Counted from the first letter of the stretch, positions 46,356 to 57,009 are shown. The stretch: 64,000 bases of DNA from Saprospiraceae bacterium (GCA_029251525.1 JAQXDE010000014.1:1-64000), one strand, 5' to 3'. Numbers and translations are program-made. The notes: generated by a model not told the origin, from the sequence alone.

Positions 46356-48434
46356 TTGAAAAAATACTTAACCTTTCCTTTTTATCTCTCCATCATTTGG
46401 TTGATCTGTATAATATTAGTCAATCCAATTGGTGATTTCCCACTCAATGATGATTGGTCTTACGGTAGAAATGCCCAAGTACTTGCTTTGGAAAATAAAA
46501 TATTTTTTGATGATTGGGGAGCGATGACTTTGATTGCTCATACGATGTGGGGTGCTTTTTTCTGTAAGGTTTTTGGATTCTCTTTTACGGTACTCCGATT
46601 CTCGACATTAGTTTTAGGATGGCTAGGATTATTAGTTTCCTATCGTTTTTTTCAAGAAGGAGGAATGAAAAAAAATCATTCTTTTTGGGCAACGGTTTTA
46701 TTTGCATTTAACCCCTTTTATTTTGCCAATTCGTTTACCTATATGACAGAGGTTCCATTTATGTGTTTTTTGATGTTAGCTGCCTTTTTCTCTCTCAAAG
46801 CAATCAATGACAAAGGACAAAAAAATATTTTTTTAGCTGCATTATTTTCAATCATTGCCACAATGATTCGTCAACCAGGAATACTAGTTCCTATTGCTTT
46901 TTTTATTACTTATATTGCCAAAAATAAACTTTCTTTTAAATCTCTTATTAAAGGTATTATTCCAACATTTTTGACCTTAGGAAGTTTAATTTTATTTACC
47001 AATTGGCGAAATACGAACTATGGACTTTCTAAAAATTTTGGAAAAACTAGCCAACTCATTGACAATATTTCAAATGGATATTTAGCTGATGCTATTTCAT
47101 CTAAATCAGTTGGATTCTTTATTTTATGGGGACTTTTTTTACTACCATTATTAATTGTTCTAGTGAGGAATTTCTGGAAAAACAACTCAAGAAATGAAAA
47201 AATAATTTCAATTATAATTGCATTTTTATTTAGCTACCCATTTTATCATTCTTTAGCAGATTCCTATTTAGGAAATACCTTTTTAAATTTTGGAATTGGT
47301 CCGATTGTTCTCCCATCTGAGGGGGAATTCCCTATAAGCCATCTCCATAAAAATGATTGGAAAAATTTTACAATAATTGGATTCATCAGCGCCGTCATTT
47401 TACTAAAATGGATTTTGATTCGAAGCACTCAAATTTTATTTTTGTTAAAGACAAAAGAAACAACAGTAGTCAATTGGAATTCTTTTTTCGCCCTGGCAAC
47501 TGCTTTTGGCTATTTCGCCTTTTTAATGTTAAACAATTTTTACTTTGACCGATATAGTTTGATAGCATTTCCATTTTTGATTTTAACGCTCTTCCCCCAA
47601 AATGAAGATACCCCCTTACCTCTTGCCTTAAAAATACTCGGATTTATAACTCTATCATCCATAATTTTGTTTTCCATTGGAGCAACTCATGATTATCTAT
47701 CTTGGAATAGAGCACGTTGGGAAGCAGCCAATTACGCTCATCAAAAACTTCAATTGAAACCAACTCAAATCAATGGGGGATTTGAATATAAAAAATGGTT
47801 TGGAATAAATTTTAATCGCCCACTAGGTTATCAAGGCATGGAAGATTGGAATGATCCACGGGAGCAATATATTATTTCTCATTCAGAACAATGTCTTTTT
47901 GAAACGATCGAAAGTTTTACTTTCAATCGTTACTTTCCGCCAAAGCGAGATACAATCTATTTATTGAAAAAAGAGGAATTTAATCAGACAGATACGATTA
48001 TGTGCAATGCAGAATTGCTCTCAAAAGATGGCTTACATTTCCTCACCAATCAAAAAGAAATTTTGCTAATGAATGTAGAAACAAGAGTTTCTAATACAGC
48101 ACACTCTGGAGGGCATTCCATATTATTAGAACCAGGTCATCAATATGGTTTCTCATTATTCATGGATGATTTGCAGCCGTGCGAAAAAATATTAGTCAGT
48201 TCTTGGAAGCTCTCTACCTCTAATTCTGTAAAGGCAGTTTTTTCAATGGAAGGTGGTTCTTATTTAGAGAATCCCCACTTAATAGTAGAAATGGATGAAA
48301 ATGGATGGAAAAAACAAATTCAAGAATTCACCGTCCCAAAGGATTTTAAAGGAACTAAGGCATCCTTCTTTTTATTTAATCCTACTTCTGAAAAAGTTTA
48401 TTTTGATGATTTGATGATTGTGCGGATGAAATAA
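46356..48434 (+). CDS. GT39-like (ArnT/PMT family) membrane glycosyltransferase
   Basis: This 692-residue membrane protein starts with TTG. There is no in-frame ATG near the expected N-terminus, and MKKYLTFPFYLSIIWLICII gives a normal first helix. The acidic LNDDWSYGRNAQ after helix 1 matches the catalytic periplasmic loop of GT39-type enzymes, which take a lipid-linked sugar as donor. About ten membrane helices follow up to residue 460. The C-terminal 230 residues form a soluble domain ending in a carbohydrate-binding-like beta sandwich (SILLEPGHQYGFSLFM … VYFDDLMIVRMK). The acceptor is unknown. Confidence 0.75.
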   Translation: MKKYLTFPFYLSIIWLICIILVNPIGDFPLNDDWSYGRNAQVLALENKIFFDDWGAMTLIAHTMWGAFFCKVFGFSFTVLRFSTLVLGWLGLLVSYRFFQEGGMKKNHSFWATVLFAFNPFYFANSFTYMTEVPFMCFLMLAAFFSLKAINDKGQKNIFLAALFSIIATMIRQPGILVPIAFFITYIAKNKLSFKSLIKGIIPTFLTLGSLILFTNWRNTNYGLSKNFGKTSQLIDNISNGYLADAISSKSVGFFILWGLFLLPLLIVLVRNFWKNNSRNEKIISIIIAFLFSYPFYHSLADSYLGNTFLNFGIGPIVLPSEGEFPISHLHKNDWKNFTIIGFISAVILLKWILIRSTQILFLLKTKETTVVNWNSFFALATAFGYFAFLMLNNFYFDRYSLIAFPFLILTLFPQNEDTPLPLALKILGFITLSSIILFSIGATHDYLSWNRARWEAANYAHQKLQLKPTQINGGFEYKKWFGINFNRPLGYQGMEDWNDPREQYIISHSEQCLFETIESFTFNRYFPPKRDTIYLLKKEEFNQTDTIMCNAELLSKDGLHFLTNQKEILLMNVETRVSNTAHSGGHSILLEPGHQYGFSLFMDDLQPCEKILVSSWKLSTSNSVKAVFSMEGGSYLENPHLIVEMDENGWKKQIQEFTVPKDFKGTKASFFLFNPTSEKVYFDDLMIVRMK

Positions 48435-48446
48435 GAGAATGGAAAA

Positions 48447-48815
48447 TTACCTAGGCAATGCATTTTTTAATTCCAAAATAAACGCATTCGTTTTCTCACC
48501 CAATGGAATACTGATATAATTATATTGATCATAAAACACCTTAGCCATTTTTTTTCCATAAAATGTTTTATCAACTTCAACTTTTACAATATCTTTTAGC
48601 CAAATTTTTTGATGTGTTTTCCCGAAAGTAGATACAGTTAGATAACCTTTTTTCACCTCGTATGTATTGCTAAAAAACAAAACTAAAAATAAAAGTGGAG
48701 CAGTTAACATTGCTGCAATTTTCAGATTAGCACTCATCCACTCGAAAACTCCAAATCCTAAAATCACCAATAATACGATGATTGCCATTTTATAATTGAA
48801 AGAAGTATATTTCAC
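48447..48815 (-). CDS. Small membrane protein with PH-like domain
   Basis: This 122-residue protein starts at GTG at 48815; an in-frame ATG at 48788 is a possible alternative. Two transmembrane segments (about 10-25 and 33-48) are followed by a beta-rich domain (YEVKKGYLTVSTFGKTHQKI … YNYISIPLGEKTNAFILELK). It resembles bacterial PH-type membrane proteins. Function is unknown. Its end faces the GT39-like gene with 12 bases between. Confidence 0.6.
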   Translation of the reverse strand: MKYTSFNYKMAIIVLLVILGFGVFEWMSANLKIAAMLTAPLLFLVLFFSNTYEVKKGYLTVSTFGKTHQKIWLKDIVKVEVDKTFYGKKMAKVFYDQYNYISIPLGEKTNAFILELKNALPR

Positions 48816-49658
48816 TTTTTATTTTTTTTAAAACAATAAAAAATTGCAGAGATAAAAATTAACTAAACAAGAACAATTTATACCAAATTTAAAACACTTA
48901 TTTATTATATAAGTTTTAATTGGGTACTTCTTTTTGATAGTAAAACCTTAATTAGGCTTAACCAAACTCATCGAATTTCTGTTCTCTTCCTAAAATAAAA
49001 AACTACCCTTAGATTTAATTGTGTTCTACCAATTTAGTTTATGTTCCAAATGCTAGAAAAACTGCCTTCAACATTACAAAATTGCATCATTATATCTTGC
49101 ATAATATAAACTGTAATTTGAACAACCATTCTATATCAACTCTTTTTATAAAAAAGGAAAATACAACGAAACAAATTTTAAAAAGTGACTTTTACACCTT
49201 ACTTATTTTTTACAAATTTAAAAAACTGTTAAGGTTAAGTTTGAAATTATTAGAGGGGTAAAATAAAAATATAAGGTTAATTTTATAAATATAAGATTCT
49301 TATAAAAACAATATATTTTCAAAATCGTATGTGCAACCCTTAGACAAAAAGAAACACATATTTAATTAATTATTAAATAATAAGCCATTTCATCCTATTA
49401 ATAAAATCAGTCGAATTACAATTTTTCCTTTTGCAATAAAATAGTATCTTCAACCTTATATTTATTATTAAAACTTATCTTTTTTACACCTTTCTTTTTC
49501 ATAAACCTTTTAAAAGAAAATATTTCTCGATCTAGTTTTACCATTTTTTCTCAGGAAAATATATGATAAATATTGATTAAAACTTGTAATAAATTTTGTC
49601 CTTGAACTTAATTATTAACCTTTCAACTCTTTCGTAAAATAGACCGAAATCAAGAATT
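48816..49658. other. Intergenic region, nothing recognised
   Basis: About 840 bases of very AT-rich DNA. An 80-codon frame at 49019-49261 opens with TTG and has unconvincing composition. No hairpin or remnant stands out. The last 100 bases should hold the promoter of the metalloprotease. Confidence 0.5.
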
Positions 49659-52115
49659 ATGTTTAGAATTATCCTCCTCCTACCCTTAATCCTTTTGACA
49701 AGTTGTAATGCAAAATCTTCCATTCCAACTGAAACCAATTCATTAAAAAAAATCACTACCATAAAAAAAATGGCAGGTCATGAAGATGGATTTTTTAATT
49801 TCACTTGGGATGAAAAAACAGGTTCCATTTTATTAGAGATCGATAAATTCGATACTGAATTTCTCTATGTAAATTCTCTTCCTGCTGGAATGGGCTCCAA
49901 TGATATTGGATTAGATAGAGGACAATTAGGCGCAACTCGAATTGTAAAATTTGTTCGAGTTGGAAACAAAGTGTTGATGATGCAACCTAATTACAAATAT
50001 CGTGCGGTAAGCGAAAACCCTGCGGAAAGTGAATCTGTTGAGCAAGCTTTTGCTCAATCAGTAATTTGGGGATTCAAAATAGAAAGTGAAAAAGAGAACT
50101 CAGTCCTTGTCGATGCTACTAGTTTTTTACTGAGAGATGCACACCAAGTTGCCGCTCGACTAGAGCGTAACAAAGAAGGATCCTATAAAATTGATAAATC
50201 AAGATCTGCAATTTATCCTAAAATGTGTAAAAATTTTCCAAAAAACACAGAATTGGAGGCAACTATCACTTTTGTTGGAAAACCAAAAGGACGAAACCTT
50301 AGGAGCGTGACACCAAGTGCTGACGCTCTGACATTGCGAATGCATCACTCGTTTTTAGAGTTACCTGATACTAATTATATACCACGAGTATTTGATCCAA
50401 GAAGTGGATTTAATTCAATTTCTTACCAAGATTATGCTACACCGATTGACCAACCCTTAGTGAAAAAGTTTATTCGTAGACATAGATTGAAGAAAAAAAA
50501 TCCCTCAGCTTCTATTAGTGAGGCTGTAGAACCAATCATTTATTATCTTGACCGAGGTGCACCAGAGCCAATTCGATCAGCGTTGATAAATGGAGCAAGT
50601 TGGTGGAATCAAGCTTTCGAAGCTGCAGGATACAAAGATGCGTTTCAAGTAAAAGTTTTACCTAATGATGTTGATCCGATGGATGCTAGATATAACGTGA
50701 TTCAATGGGTTCATCGATCTACCCGTGGCTGGTCGTACGGAAGTTCAATTACGGATCCTCGAACTGGAGAGATTATCAAAGGGCATGTTTCTTTAGGCTC
50801 TTTGCGTGTTCGACAAGATTTTCTAATTGCTCAAGGATTGATAAACGCATATGAAGAAGGAAAACCAGTTTCACCCAAAATGCTTGAAATGGCACTTGCA
50901 AGATTACGACAATTGTCAGCGCATGAAGTTGGACATACCATTGGCTTAGCGCATAACTTTGCTGCAAGTTCCAATAATCGATCTTCAGTAATGGACTATC
51001 CACATCCGTATATTACTGCAGATAAAGATGGTGGCTTAAATTTTGACGATGCTTATGATACAAAAATTGGAGCATGGGATAAGCGAACAGTTTTGTACGG
51101 TTATCAAGATTTCCCAAAGGGAACAGATCATTCAAAAGCATTGCTTGGAATTTTAAAAGAAAATAAAAGGCAAGGTTTACGATATATTTCTGATGCTGAT
51201 GCTCGCCCAGCTGGTAGTGCTCATCCTTATGCTCATCTTTGGGATAACGGAGCTGATCCAACAACAGAATTAAATCGTTTGATGGGTGTTCGGGCGAAAG
51301 CTTTGAAAAACTTCAGTATAAATAATATACCAATGAATAGTCCTCTTTCTAGCTTAGAAGAGGTCTTAGTTCCTTTATTTTTGGCACATCGATATCAAGT
51401 TGAGGCAGCAGTAAAAGTTGTTGGCGGTGTTGATTATGAATATAGTTCAAGAGGTGATACTCGAATAGCGGCAAGGATTGTTGATTATCAAATACAAATC
51501 AAAGCAATTTCAAGTTTAATGAGAACATTAAGTTCAAAAGAGTTGGCTATACCTAAAAACATTTTACAACTCATTCCTCCAAAAACATTTGACTCACAAC
51601 GAACAAGAGAAAGTTTTAAATCCAGAACAGGTCTAACTTTTGACCCAATGGCTGCTGCAGAGAGTTCTGCTAACCATTTAATCTCTATGTATTTACATCC
51701 TCAGCGAGCAACTCGATTAATAGAACAACATTCTTTAGACCGAAGAAATCCAGGATTACAAAATACCATCAATGCCTTATTTCAGTCAACCTGGTTTACT
51801 GATGATGAAGATACTTATCTTGCAGAAATTGGTCGAGTAACTGAAAAGCTAGTATTGCAAAACTTGATGAAATTAGCAATGAACCAAAACGCAAGTGAAC
51901 AAGTGCGAGCTGTTAGTTTATACAAAATCAACGAACTAAAAGAATATTTGGATGAAAAAACATCAGATAATGAAATGGAAAAAGCTCATATTATACACGC
52001 CCTTTCGATGATTAAACAATTTAGTGGTAATCCAAATGAATGGAAAAATTCGTTACCAAAAGATTTGCCTGATGGATCTCCAATTGGTATGGATGCATGT
52101 GGTGGGCATTTTTAA
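49659..52115 (+). CDS. Zinc metalloprotease lipoprotein (DUF5117/DUF4953 type)
   Basis: This 818-residue protein has a lipoprotein signal (LLPLILLTSC, lipidated Cys16). Residues about 35-200 match the DUF5117/5118 region (EDGFFNFTWDEKTGSILLEI … LPAGMGSNDIGLDRGQ). The catalytic domain has the extended zinc motif HEVGHTIGLAH (His422, Glu423, His426, His432), followed by a Met-turn (SSVMDYP), as in metzincins. The C-terminal 300 residues are helical. Relatives are secreted or membrane-anchored proteases of Bacteroidota. The substrate is unknown. It stands alone. Confidence 0.88.
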   Translation: MFRIILLLPLILLTSCNAKSSIPTETNSLKKITTIKKMAGHEDGFFNFTWDEKTGSILLEIDKFDTEFLYVNSLPAGMGSNDIGLDRGQLGATRIVKFVRVGNKVLMMQPNYKYRAVSENPAESESVEQAFAQSVIWGFKIESEKENSVLVDATSFLLRDAHQVAARLERNKEGSYKIDKSRSAIYPKMCKNFPKNTELEATITFVGKPKGRNLRSVTPSADALTLRMHHSFLELPDTNYIPRVFDPRSGFNSISYQDYATPIDQPLVKKFIRRHRLKKKNPSASISEAVEPIIYYLDRGAPEPIRSALINGASWWNQAFEAAGYKDAFQVKVLPNDVDPMDARYNVIQWVHRSTRGWSYGSSITDPRTGEIIKGHVSLGSLRVRQDFLIAQGLINAYEEGKPVSPKMLEMALARLRQLSAHEVGHTIGLAHNFAASSNNRSSVMDYPHPYITADKDGGLNFDDAYDTKIGAWDKRTVLYGYQDFPKGTDHSKALLGILKENKRQGLRYISDADARPAGSAHPYAHLWDNGADPTTELNRLMGVRAKALKNFSINNIPMNSPLSSLEEVLVPLFLAHRYQVEAAVKVVGGVDYEYSSRGDTRIAARIVDYQIQIKAISSLMRTLSSKELAIPKNILQLIPPKTFDSQRTRESFKSRTGLTFDPMAAAESSANHLISMYLHPQRATRLIEQHSLDRRNPGLQNTINALFQSTWFTDDEDTYLAEIGRVTEKLVLQNLMKLAMNQNASEQVRAVSLYKINELKEYLDEKTSDNEMEKAHIIHALSMIKQFSGNPNEWKNSLPKDLPDGSPIGMDACGGHF

Positions 52116-52247
52116 ATAAATATTCAATATTGTAGTTGTATCCTAATAGGTAATTCATACTATTAATATTTTAGTCAACAAGATCAATAAATGCATTTTA
52201 ATATTGGATGCTAAGTTTTTTCAAAAAACAATCATTTACTGAATAAA

Positions 52248-52766
52248 ATGAATAAAAATAGATCATTACTTTTTTTAATTATCACGGCGATGGCTTTATG
52301 TTTTCTTCTTGGTTGTCAAAGAAAACAATATACCTCAAAAACAATCAAGGGGAAAGAACCTCGAACAAAAAGTTTTTGGTACCATCAAGATAATTTTTTC
52401 CTTGATCGAAATTTAACACAGTTACGAACCGATGGTATTTATTTTAAAATAATTGATACTGACCAATTTGGAGATACTTACAAAACTTTTCGATTTTACG
52501 AAGACGGTCTAGTTATTTCCCATGTTGCGTATAGCTCACCTGAGGAACTAATGCAACTAGAACGAACAACTCATGGTAACATTCATGGTTTTTATAAAAC
52601 TAAAAATGACTCTATTCTTTTTACAACAAAAGTTTATTATAACCATAGTCCTACATTTTATACAGGATTGATTCATCCTGACTCTATAAACTTGAATAGT
52701 ATCAATTATAAAACTAGAGAAAGTGATAATCAAGTTTACTATTTTTTAAGAGAGAATAGAAAATAA
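52248..52766 (+). CDS. Small lipoprotein, unknown function
   Basis: This 172-residue protein has a lipoprotein signal (ALCFLLGC, lipidated Cys23). The mature part is beta-rich (DGIYFKIIDTDQFGDTYKTF, then RFYEDGLVISHVAYSSPEEL). I recognise no family. It lies 132 bases after the metalloprotease on the same strand and has its own terminator. Confidence 0.65.
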   Translation: MNKNRSLLFLIITAMALCFLLGCQRKQYTSKTIKGKEPRTKSFWYHQDNFFLDRNLTQLRTDGIYFKIIDTDQFGDTYKTFRFYEDGLVISHVAYSSPEELMQLERTTHGNIHGFYKTKNDSILFTTKVYYNHSPTFYTGLIHPDSINLNSINYKTRESDNQVYYFLRENRK

Positions 52767-53217
52767 GTCTTGAAAAGTTAATCTCGAGGATCTTTCAATC
52801 TTGACATATAATGAACTAACAGAAAACATCTTATTCATTAAAAAGAATAACTATTTAATAAATAAGATGTTTTTTTAATCCCCACCTTACTCAACCTTAC
52901 ACATAATCACAATTGTACTAGAGTTTTTTATAAATATCAACCATCTGAAAAAGTTCTATTTTAAAATGTGGAAAACATATTTTTTATGATAAACAATTAC
53001 AAATCCGTATCTTGCAACAATCAGAAGATATAATTTGTAAATATATTGTTACATACCAATTAAAAGATAACACTATGTTTTAAGTCAAAAAAAAATGAAA
53101 ATCAATACTACTAACTATTAGTTCTTATTTTCTATTTAATTTAACTACAGTTTTGTCTATTTAAAAATAATAAACTTCCCGATTTCTCTTTTTTTGAGAA
53201 AAACTAATCATAAAATA
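52767..53217. other. Interval before recQ
   Basis: Apart from the terminator at 52823-52876 I see nothing in these 450 bases. A stretch of stop-rich AT sequence leads to recQ. Confidence 0.5.
52823..52876 (+). terminator. Terminator after the small lipoprotein
   Basis: AAAACATCTTATT (52823-52835) pairs with AATAAGATGTTTT (52861-52873), followed by a T-run. The loop is long (25 bases). Confidence 0.65.
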
Positions 53218-55368
53218 ATGACCTTACCAGACGCTAGAATCGCTCTAAAAAAATTCTTTGGTTACGACAACTTTCGACCAGGTCAATCTGAAATTGTACA
53301 AAATACATATGAAGGTAAGGATACTTTAGTTCTCATGCCTACTGGTGGTGGAAAGTCAATTTGTTTCCAGATTCCAGCAATTACTTTGGATGGTATCTGC
53401 ATCGTTGTATCACCATTAATTTCATTAATGAAAGATCAAGTGGAATCACTTAGAGGCAATGGAATTCCAGCAGCCTTTTACAACAGTAGCTTATCAAAAT
53501 CAGCCGAACAAAAAGTCATACAAGACATTGAAAGTCAACAACTTAAGTTACTCTATGTTTCACCAGAACGATTATTGACACGTAGCTTTTATGACTTAAT
53601 GCAACAAATGAATATTAGCCTATTTGCGATAGATGAAGCACATTGCATTTCTTCTTGGGGACATGATTTCAGACCTGAATATACCAAGATGAAATTCCTT
53701 AAAAACTCATTCCCTAATGTTCCAATTATGGCTTTGACAGCAACAGCTGACAAATTGACAAGAAAAGATATTGTCAGCCAATTGGGGCTACGTAATCCTG
53801 AAATCTTTGTCTCGTCTTTCGACCGTCCCAACTTAAGTATTGAAGTTAGACCAGGACAAAAACGACTACATCAAATTGTCAACTTTGTGAAACAAAGACC
53901 AAATCAATCGGGTATCGTTTATTGCTTAAGTAGAAAAAATACAGAAGCAGTTGCAAATAAATTACGAGCGAACGGAATTAAAGCAACACATTACCATGCT
54001 GGACTCTCTCCAAATATGCGAAGTGAAGTCCAAGAGGACTTCATCAATGACCGAGTACCAATTGTCTGTGCAACTGTAGCCTTTGGTATGGGGATCGACA
54101 AATCAAATGTGCGTTGGGTGATTCACTACAATCTACCTAAAAATATAGAAAGTTACTATCAAGAAATTGGTCGTGCAGGGCGAGATGGAGCAAAAGCAGA
54201 TACAATGTTATTTTGGAGCTATGGTGATATAAAAATCTTACGAGATATATTAACAGATCCCTCCAATGCGAGTGACCAAACTGAACTTAAAATGACTAAA
54301 CTAGAACGAATGCGCCACTTCGCTGAAGCGATGCAATGTCGTCGAAAAATATTACTTGGTTATTTTAGTGAAACGATGTCAACTGAAAATTGTGGCAATT
54401 GTGATATTTGTAAAAATCCACCACAACGAGTAGATGGCACTTTGATTGCTCAAAAGGCACTTTCTGCCATTGCACGAACCCAAGAAAAGGTAGGAATCAA
54501 TATTTTAATTGGTATCCTGAGAGGTTCCAATCAAAGAGAGATTTTTGAAAAAGGTTACAACAAAATTAAAACATACGGTGCTGGTAGAGAAATTAGTTTA
54601 TTTGATTGGCAAATTTATATCATGCAATTATTGAACGCAGGATTGATGGAAATAGCTTATAACGAAGGTAGTGCACTTAAATTGACCGCAATAGCTAAAG
54701 CCATTTTATTTGATGGAAAAAAAATAGACCTTGTCAAACCTGCTACTGCTGAAACTCGTAAAATTACCGCGAAAAAGAAAGTGACTATCAAACCAAAAAG
54801 AGAAAGAGTTCGAGACGAGTTATTCGAATCTTTAAGAGCACTTCGCTTGCAATTGGCGAGAGTAAGAGGTGTTCCACCTTACATAGTATTTAGTGATAAA
54901 ACGTTAGAAGAAATGGCTGCCAAAAGACCTACAACTGATGCTATGATGAATGAAATCAGCGGAATCGGAGAACGAAAAATGCATCTATATGGAGAACAAT
55001 TCAAACAAGGCATCATTGATTTTTTATTAAAAAAAGAGGCCGTAGGTGAAAAGGTTCAGGGAAGTTCACACATTATTTCATACGCACTTTACAAAAGAGG
55101 AAAAACAATTGATGAGATCGTTGAACAACGGGAATTAAAAAATACAACCGTCTCTAGCCACTTGGCAAAGGCTTATGAATTGGGAGAGGAGATAGATATT
55201 TCAGCTTTTGTTTCTGAGGAAGAAATTGATATGGTTTTAGGTATGTTACATTTGATGGATAGCCCTTATAAAATGTTGGATGTGTTTAATTATTTTGAAG
55301 AGGAAATGAGTTACGAAAAAATTAGATTTGCATTGGCGCACTATTATCGAGAGGCAACGGTGGAATAG
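53218..55368 (+). CDS. recQ: ATP-dependent DNA helicase RecQ
   Basis: This 716-residue superfamily 2 helicase acts in recombination and repair of stalled forks. The ATG at 53218 (MTLPDARIALKKFFGYDNFR) is preferred to a TTG eight codons upstream. Walker A MPTGGGKS is at 40-47, DEAH box at 139-142 (DEAHCISSWGHDFRPEY), then the helicase C domain with the arginine finger QEIGRAGRDG. The RQC zinc site follows (QCRRKILLGYF … NCGNCDIC). The HRDC domain is at about 525-605. A C-terminal HTH_40-type extension (SYALYKRGKTIDEIVEQREL … ) is present, as in many Bacteroidota RecQ proteins. All motifs are intact. Confidence 0.95.
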   Translation: MTLPDARIALKKFFGYDNFRPGQSEIVQNTYEGKDTLVLMPTGGGKSICFQIPAITLDGICIVVSPLISLMKDQVESLRGNGIPAAFYNSSLSKSAEQKVIQDIESQQLKLLYVSPERLLTRSFYDLMQQMNISLFAIDEAHCISSWGHDFRPEYTKMKFLKNSFPNVPIMALTATADKLTRKDIVSQLGLRNPEIFVSSFDRPNLSIEVRPGQKRLHQIVNFVKQRPNQSGIVYCLSRKNTEAVANKLRANGIKATHYHAGLSPNMRSEVQEDFINDRVPIVCATVAFGMGIDKSNVRWVIHYNLPKNIESYYQEIGRAGRDGAKADTMLFWSYGDIKILRDILTDPSNASDQTELKMTKLERMRHFAEAMQCRRKILLGYFSETMSTENCGNCDICKNPPQRVDGTLIAQKALSAIARTQEKVGINILIGILRGSNQREIFEKGYNKIKTYGAGREISLFDWQIYIMQLLNAGLMEIAYNEGSALKLTAIAKAILFDGKKIDLVKPATAETRKITAKKKVTIKPKRERVRDELFESLRALRLQLARVRGVPPYIVFSDKTLEEMAAKRPTTDAMMNEISGIGERKMHLYGEQFKQGIIDFLLKKEAVGEKVQGSSHIISYALYKRGKTIDEIVEQRELKNTTVSSHLAKAYELGEEIDISAFVSEEEIDMVLGMLHLMDSPYKMLDVFNYFEEEMSYEKIRFALAHYYREATVE

Positions 55369-55459
55369 TTATTCACTAAGACTCAATTCCAAACTTTTTG
55401 CATCAAAAAGATAGAAGAGAAAATAACCAAATTAATGAAAAGTATTGAAAAAATAATTC

Positions 55460-56779
55460 TTATCCCCAAGGTAATCTAATAGTAAAGCTAGTTCCTCCTC
55501 CTAATCTTGACTTTACTGAAATATTTCCATTATGGTAATCTATTATTCTTTTACAAAGAGCTAAACCAATTCCACTTCCTTTAAAACTATCAATAGGGTT
55601 TAATCTATTAAATAATCCAAATATATTGTTATGAAATTTGGCTTCTATACCAATTCCATTATCTTCGACTTTAAACTCTATAAAATTTTCTATTCTTTGA
55701 CAGGAAACTTTAACTACTGGAACAGTTTCCGGATTTCTAAATTTTAATGCATTAGAAATGATATTTTGAAATAGTTGGATGATTTGAGTTTTATTCCCTT
55801 CTATCTCCAATAAGTCCTCTACCCAAACTTGACCATTAGAATTTTCAATAGCCCCTCTCAAATTATCTTTTATCAAAATTAAAATATCATTCATATTCAA
55901 GACCTTCACTTCATCAGTTTGAAAATCATTAACTCTAGAGTATTCTAAAAGGCCTTGAAGTAAAAGGTTCATTCGAGATGCTCCTTTTATCACAAATTGA
56001 AAATATTCAGAAGACTCAGGAGAGAAATTATTATCTCTTCTCTCAATTAATTGAAGATAACTAATTATAGTTCGCAAAGGCTCTTGAAGATCATGTGAAG
56101 CTGCGAAAGCAAAACTTTCAAGATCTGTATTTGACCTCTGTAATTTATTTACCAAATGATTAAGTTCAATCGTTTTTTGTTTTACTAATTTTTCTAAACT
56201 AAATTGATACTCTTTTAATTCTTCATTTATTTTAGCATTAATAATTTTGGATGCTCCCATTCCAGCGACAGTAGTTAAAATATTCAAGTGTTCCTTTGTA
56301 AAGAAATTAGCATTTGAATTTTCAGAATCTATTACTCCAATAACTTTATCTTGGTAAATTATGGGAACCGCTATTTCTGATAGTCGTTGCTCATCATCTA
56401 AAATGTATCTACTATCTTTAGTCGTATTAGAAATAATCTCAGATATCCCCGTAACAGCAACTGTTCCGACAATCCCTTTTCCTAAAGGGATTATGATTGG
56501 ATTTTTAATATTTAATTGGAATGGATTTTTCGGTCCATGAGCAGCTTTTTGTATTAAATTTTTTCCTTCGTTATCTAAAAGATAGATTACGCAATCTTCA
56601 AATCCCATACGAGCAATAACCTGTTTTGCTATACCCCAAACTATCTCTTCACTAGTGTTGAGATCCTTCAAACTTTGTGAAAAACTATTTATAATTTCTA
56701 GATATCGTTCTTTTGACTGGAGTAGTTTATACTTCTCCATTAAAGAATTGTAATCTAACTTTATCGACTTAACTTCCAT
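55460..56779 (-). CDS. GAF-domain histidine kinase
   Basis: This 439-residue cytoplasmic kinase has no membrane segments. An N-terminal GAF domain (about 20-175; VIYLLDNEGKNLIQ … IVGTVAVTGISEII … VIGVIDSENSNANFFT) senses a small ligand, unknown here. A short coiled coil leads to HisKA with phospho-acceptor His229 (FAAASHDLQEPLRT). The HATPase domain has NIISNALKFRN, DNGIGIEAKF and GSGIGLALCKRI. No response regulator is adjacent. It is convergent with recQ. Confidence 0.9.
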   Translation of the reverse strand: MEVKSIKLDYNSLMEKYKLLQSKERYLEIINSFSQSLKDLNTSEEIVWGIAKQVIARMGFEDCVIYLLDNEGKNLIQKAAHGPKNPFQLNIKNPIIIPLGKGIVGTVAVTGISEIISNTTKDSRYILDDEQRLSEIAVPIIYQDKVIGVIDSENSNANFFTKEHLNILTTVAGMGASKIINAKINEELKEYQFSLEKLVKQKTIELNHLVNKLQRSNTDLESFAFAASHDLQEPLRTIISYLQLIERRDNNFSPESSEYFQFVIKGASRMNLLLQGLLEYSRVNDFQTDEVKVLNMNDILILIKDNLRGAIENSNGQVWVEDLLEIEGNKTQIIQLFQNIISNALKFRNPETVPVVKVSCQRIENFIEFKVEDNGIGIEAKFHNNIFGLFNRLNPIDSFKGSGIGLALCKRIIDYHNGNISVKSRLGGGTSFTIRLPWG

Positions 56780-56791
56780 TAATATGACTTA

Positions 56792-56880
56792 ATATTTATT
56801 CAAATAAGGTAAGGCGATGTGTTATTATAAAAATAATGAAAGGAGAGTTGAGATTCAATATAAAATCTCATTTTTATTAT
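56792..56880. repeat. 89-bp direct repeat, copy A
   Basis: This copy aligns without gaps to copy B at 56921-57009; by my count 75 of 89 bases match. Shared segments include GGTAAGGCGA and GAAAGGAGAGTT, and both end ATTTTTATTAT. Inside copy A, GAGATT and AATCTC can form a hairpin followed by ATTTTTATT, terminator-like in the rightward direction. It begins 12 bases upstream of the GAF-kinase start codon. Confidence 0.7.
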
Positions 56881-56920
56881 TTAAACCTGTAGCGTATTAT
56901 ATTTATCACCAAAAATTTTG

Positions 56921-57009
56921 GTATTTATTCAAAAAAGGTAAGGCGAGGCGTTGTTAATAAAAAACTGAAAGGAGAGTTAAGATTCATTACAAAATCCTAT
57001 TTTTATTAT
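56921..57009. repeat. 89-bp direct repeat, copy B
   Basis: This is the second copy in the same orientation, 40 bases after copy A. The hairpin of copy A is weaker here (AAGATT … AATCCT). Origin and role are unknown. It could be a dispersed non-coding repeat or a duplicated regulatory region. Confidence 0.7.

Noticed and set aside
49019-49261. 80-codon frame upstream of the metalloprotease
   Set aside because: TTG start, Asn/Lys/Leu-rich composition typical of translated AT-rich non-coding DNA.
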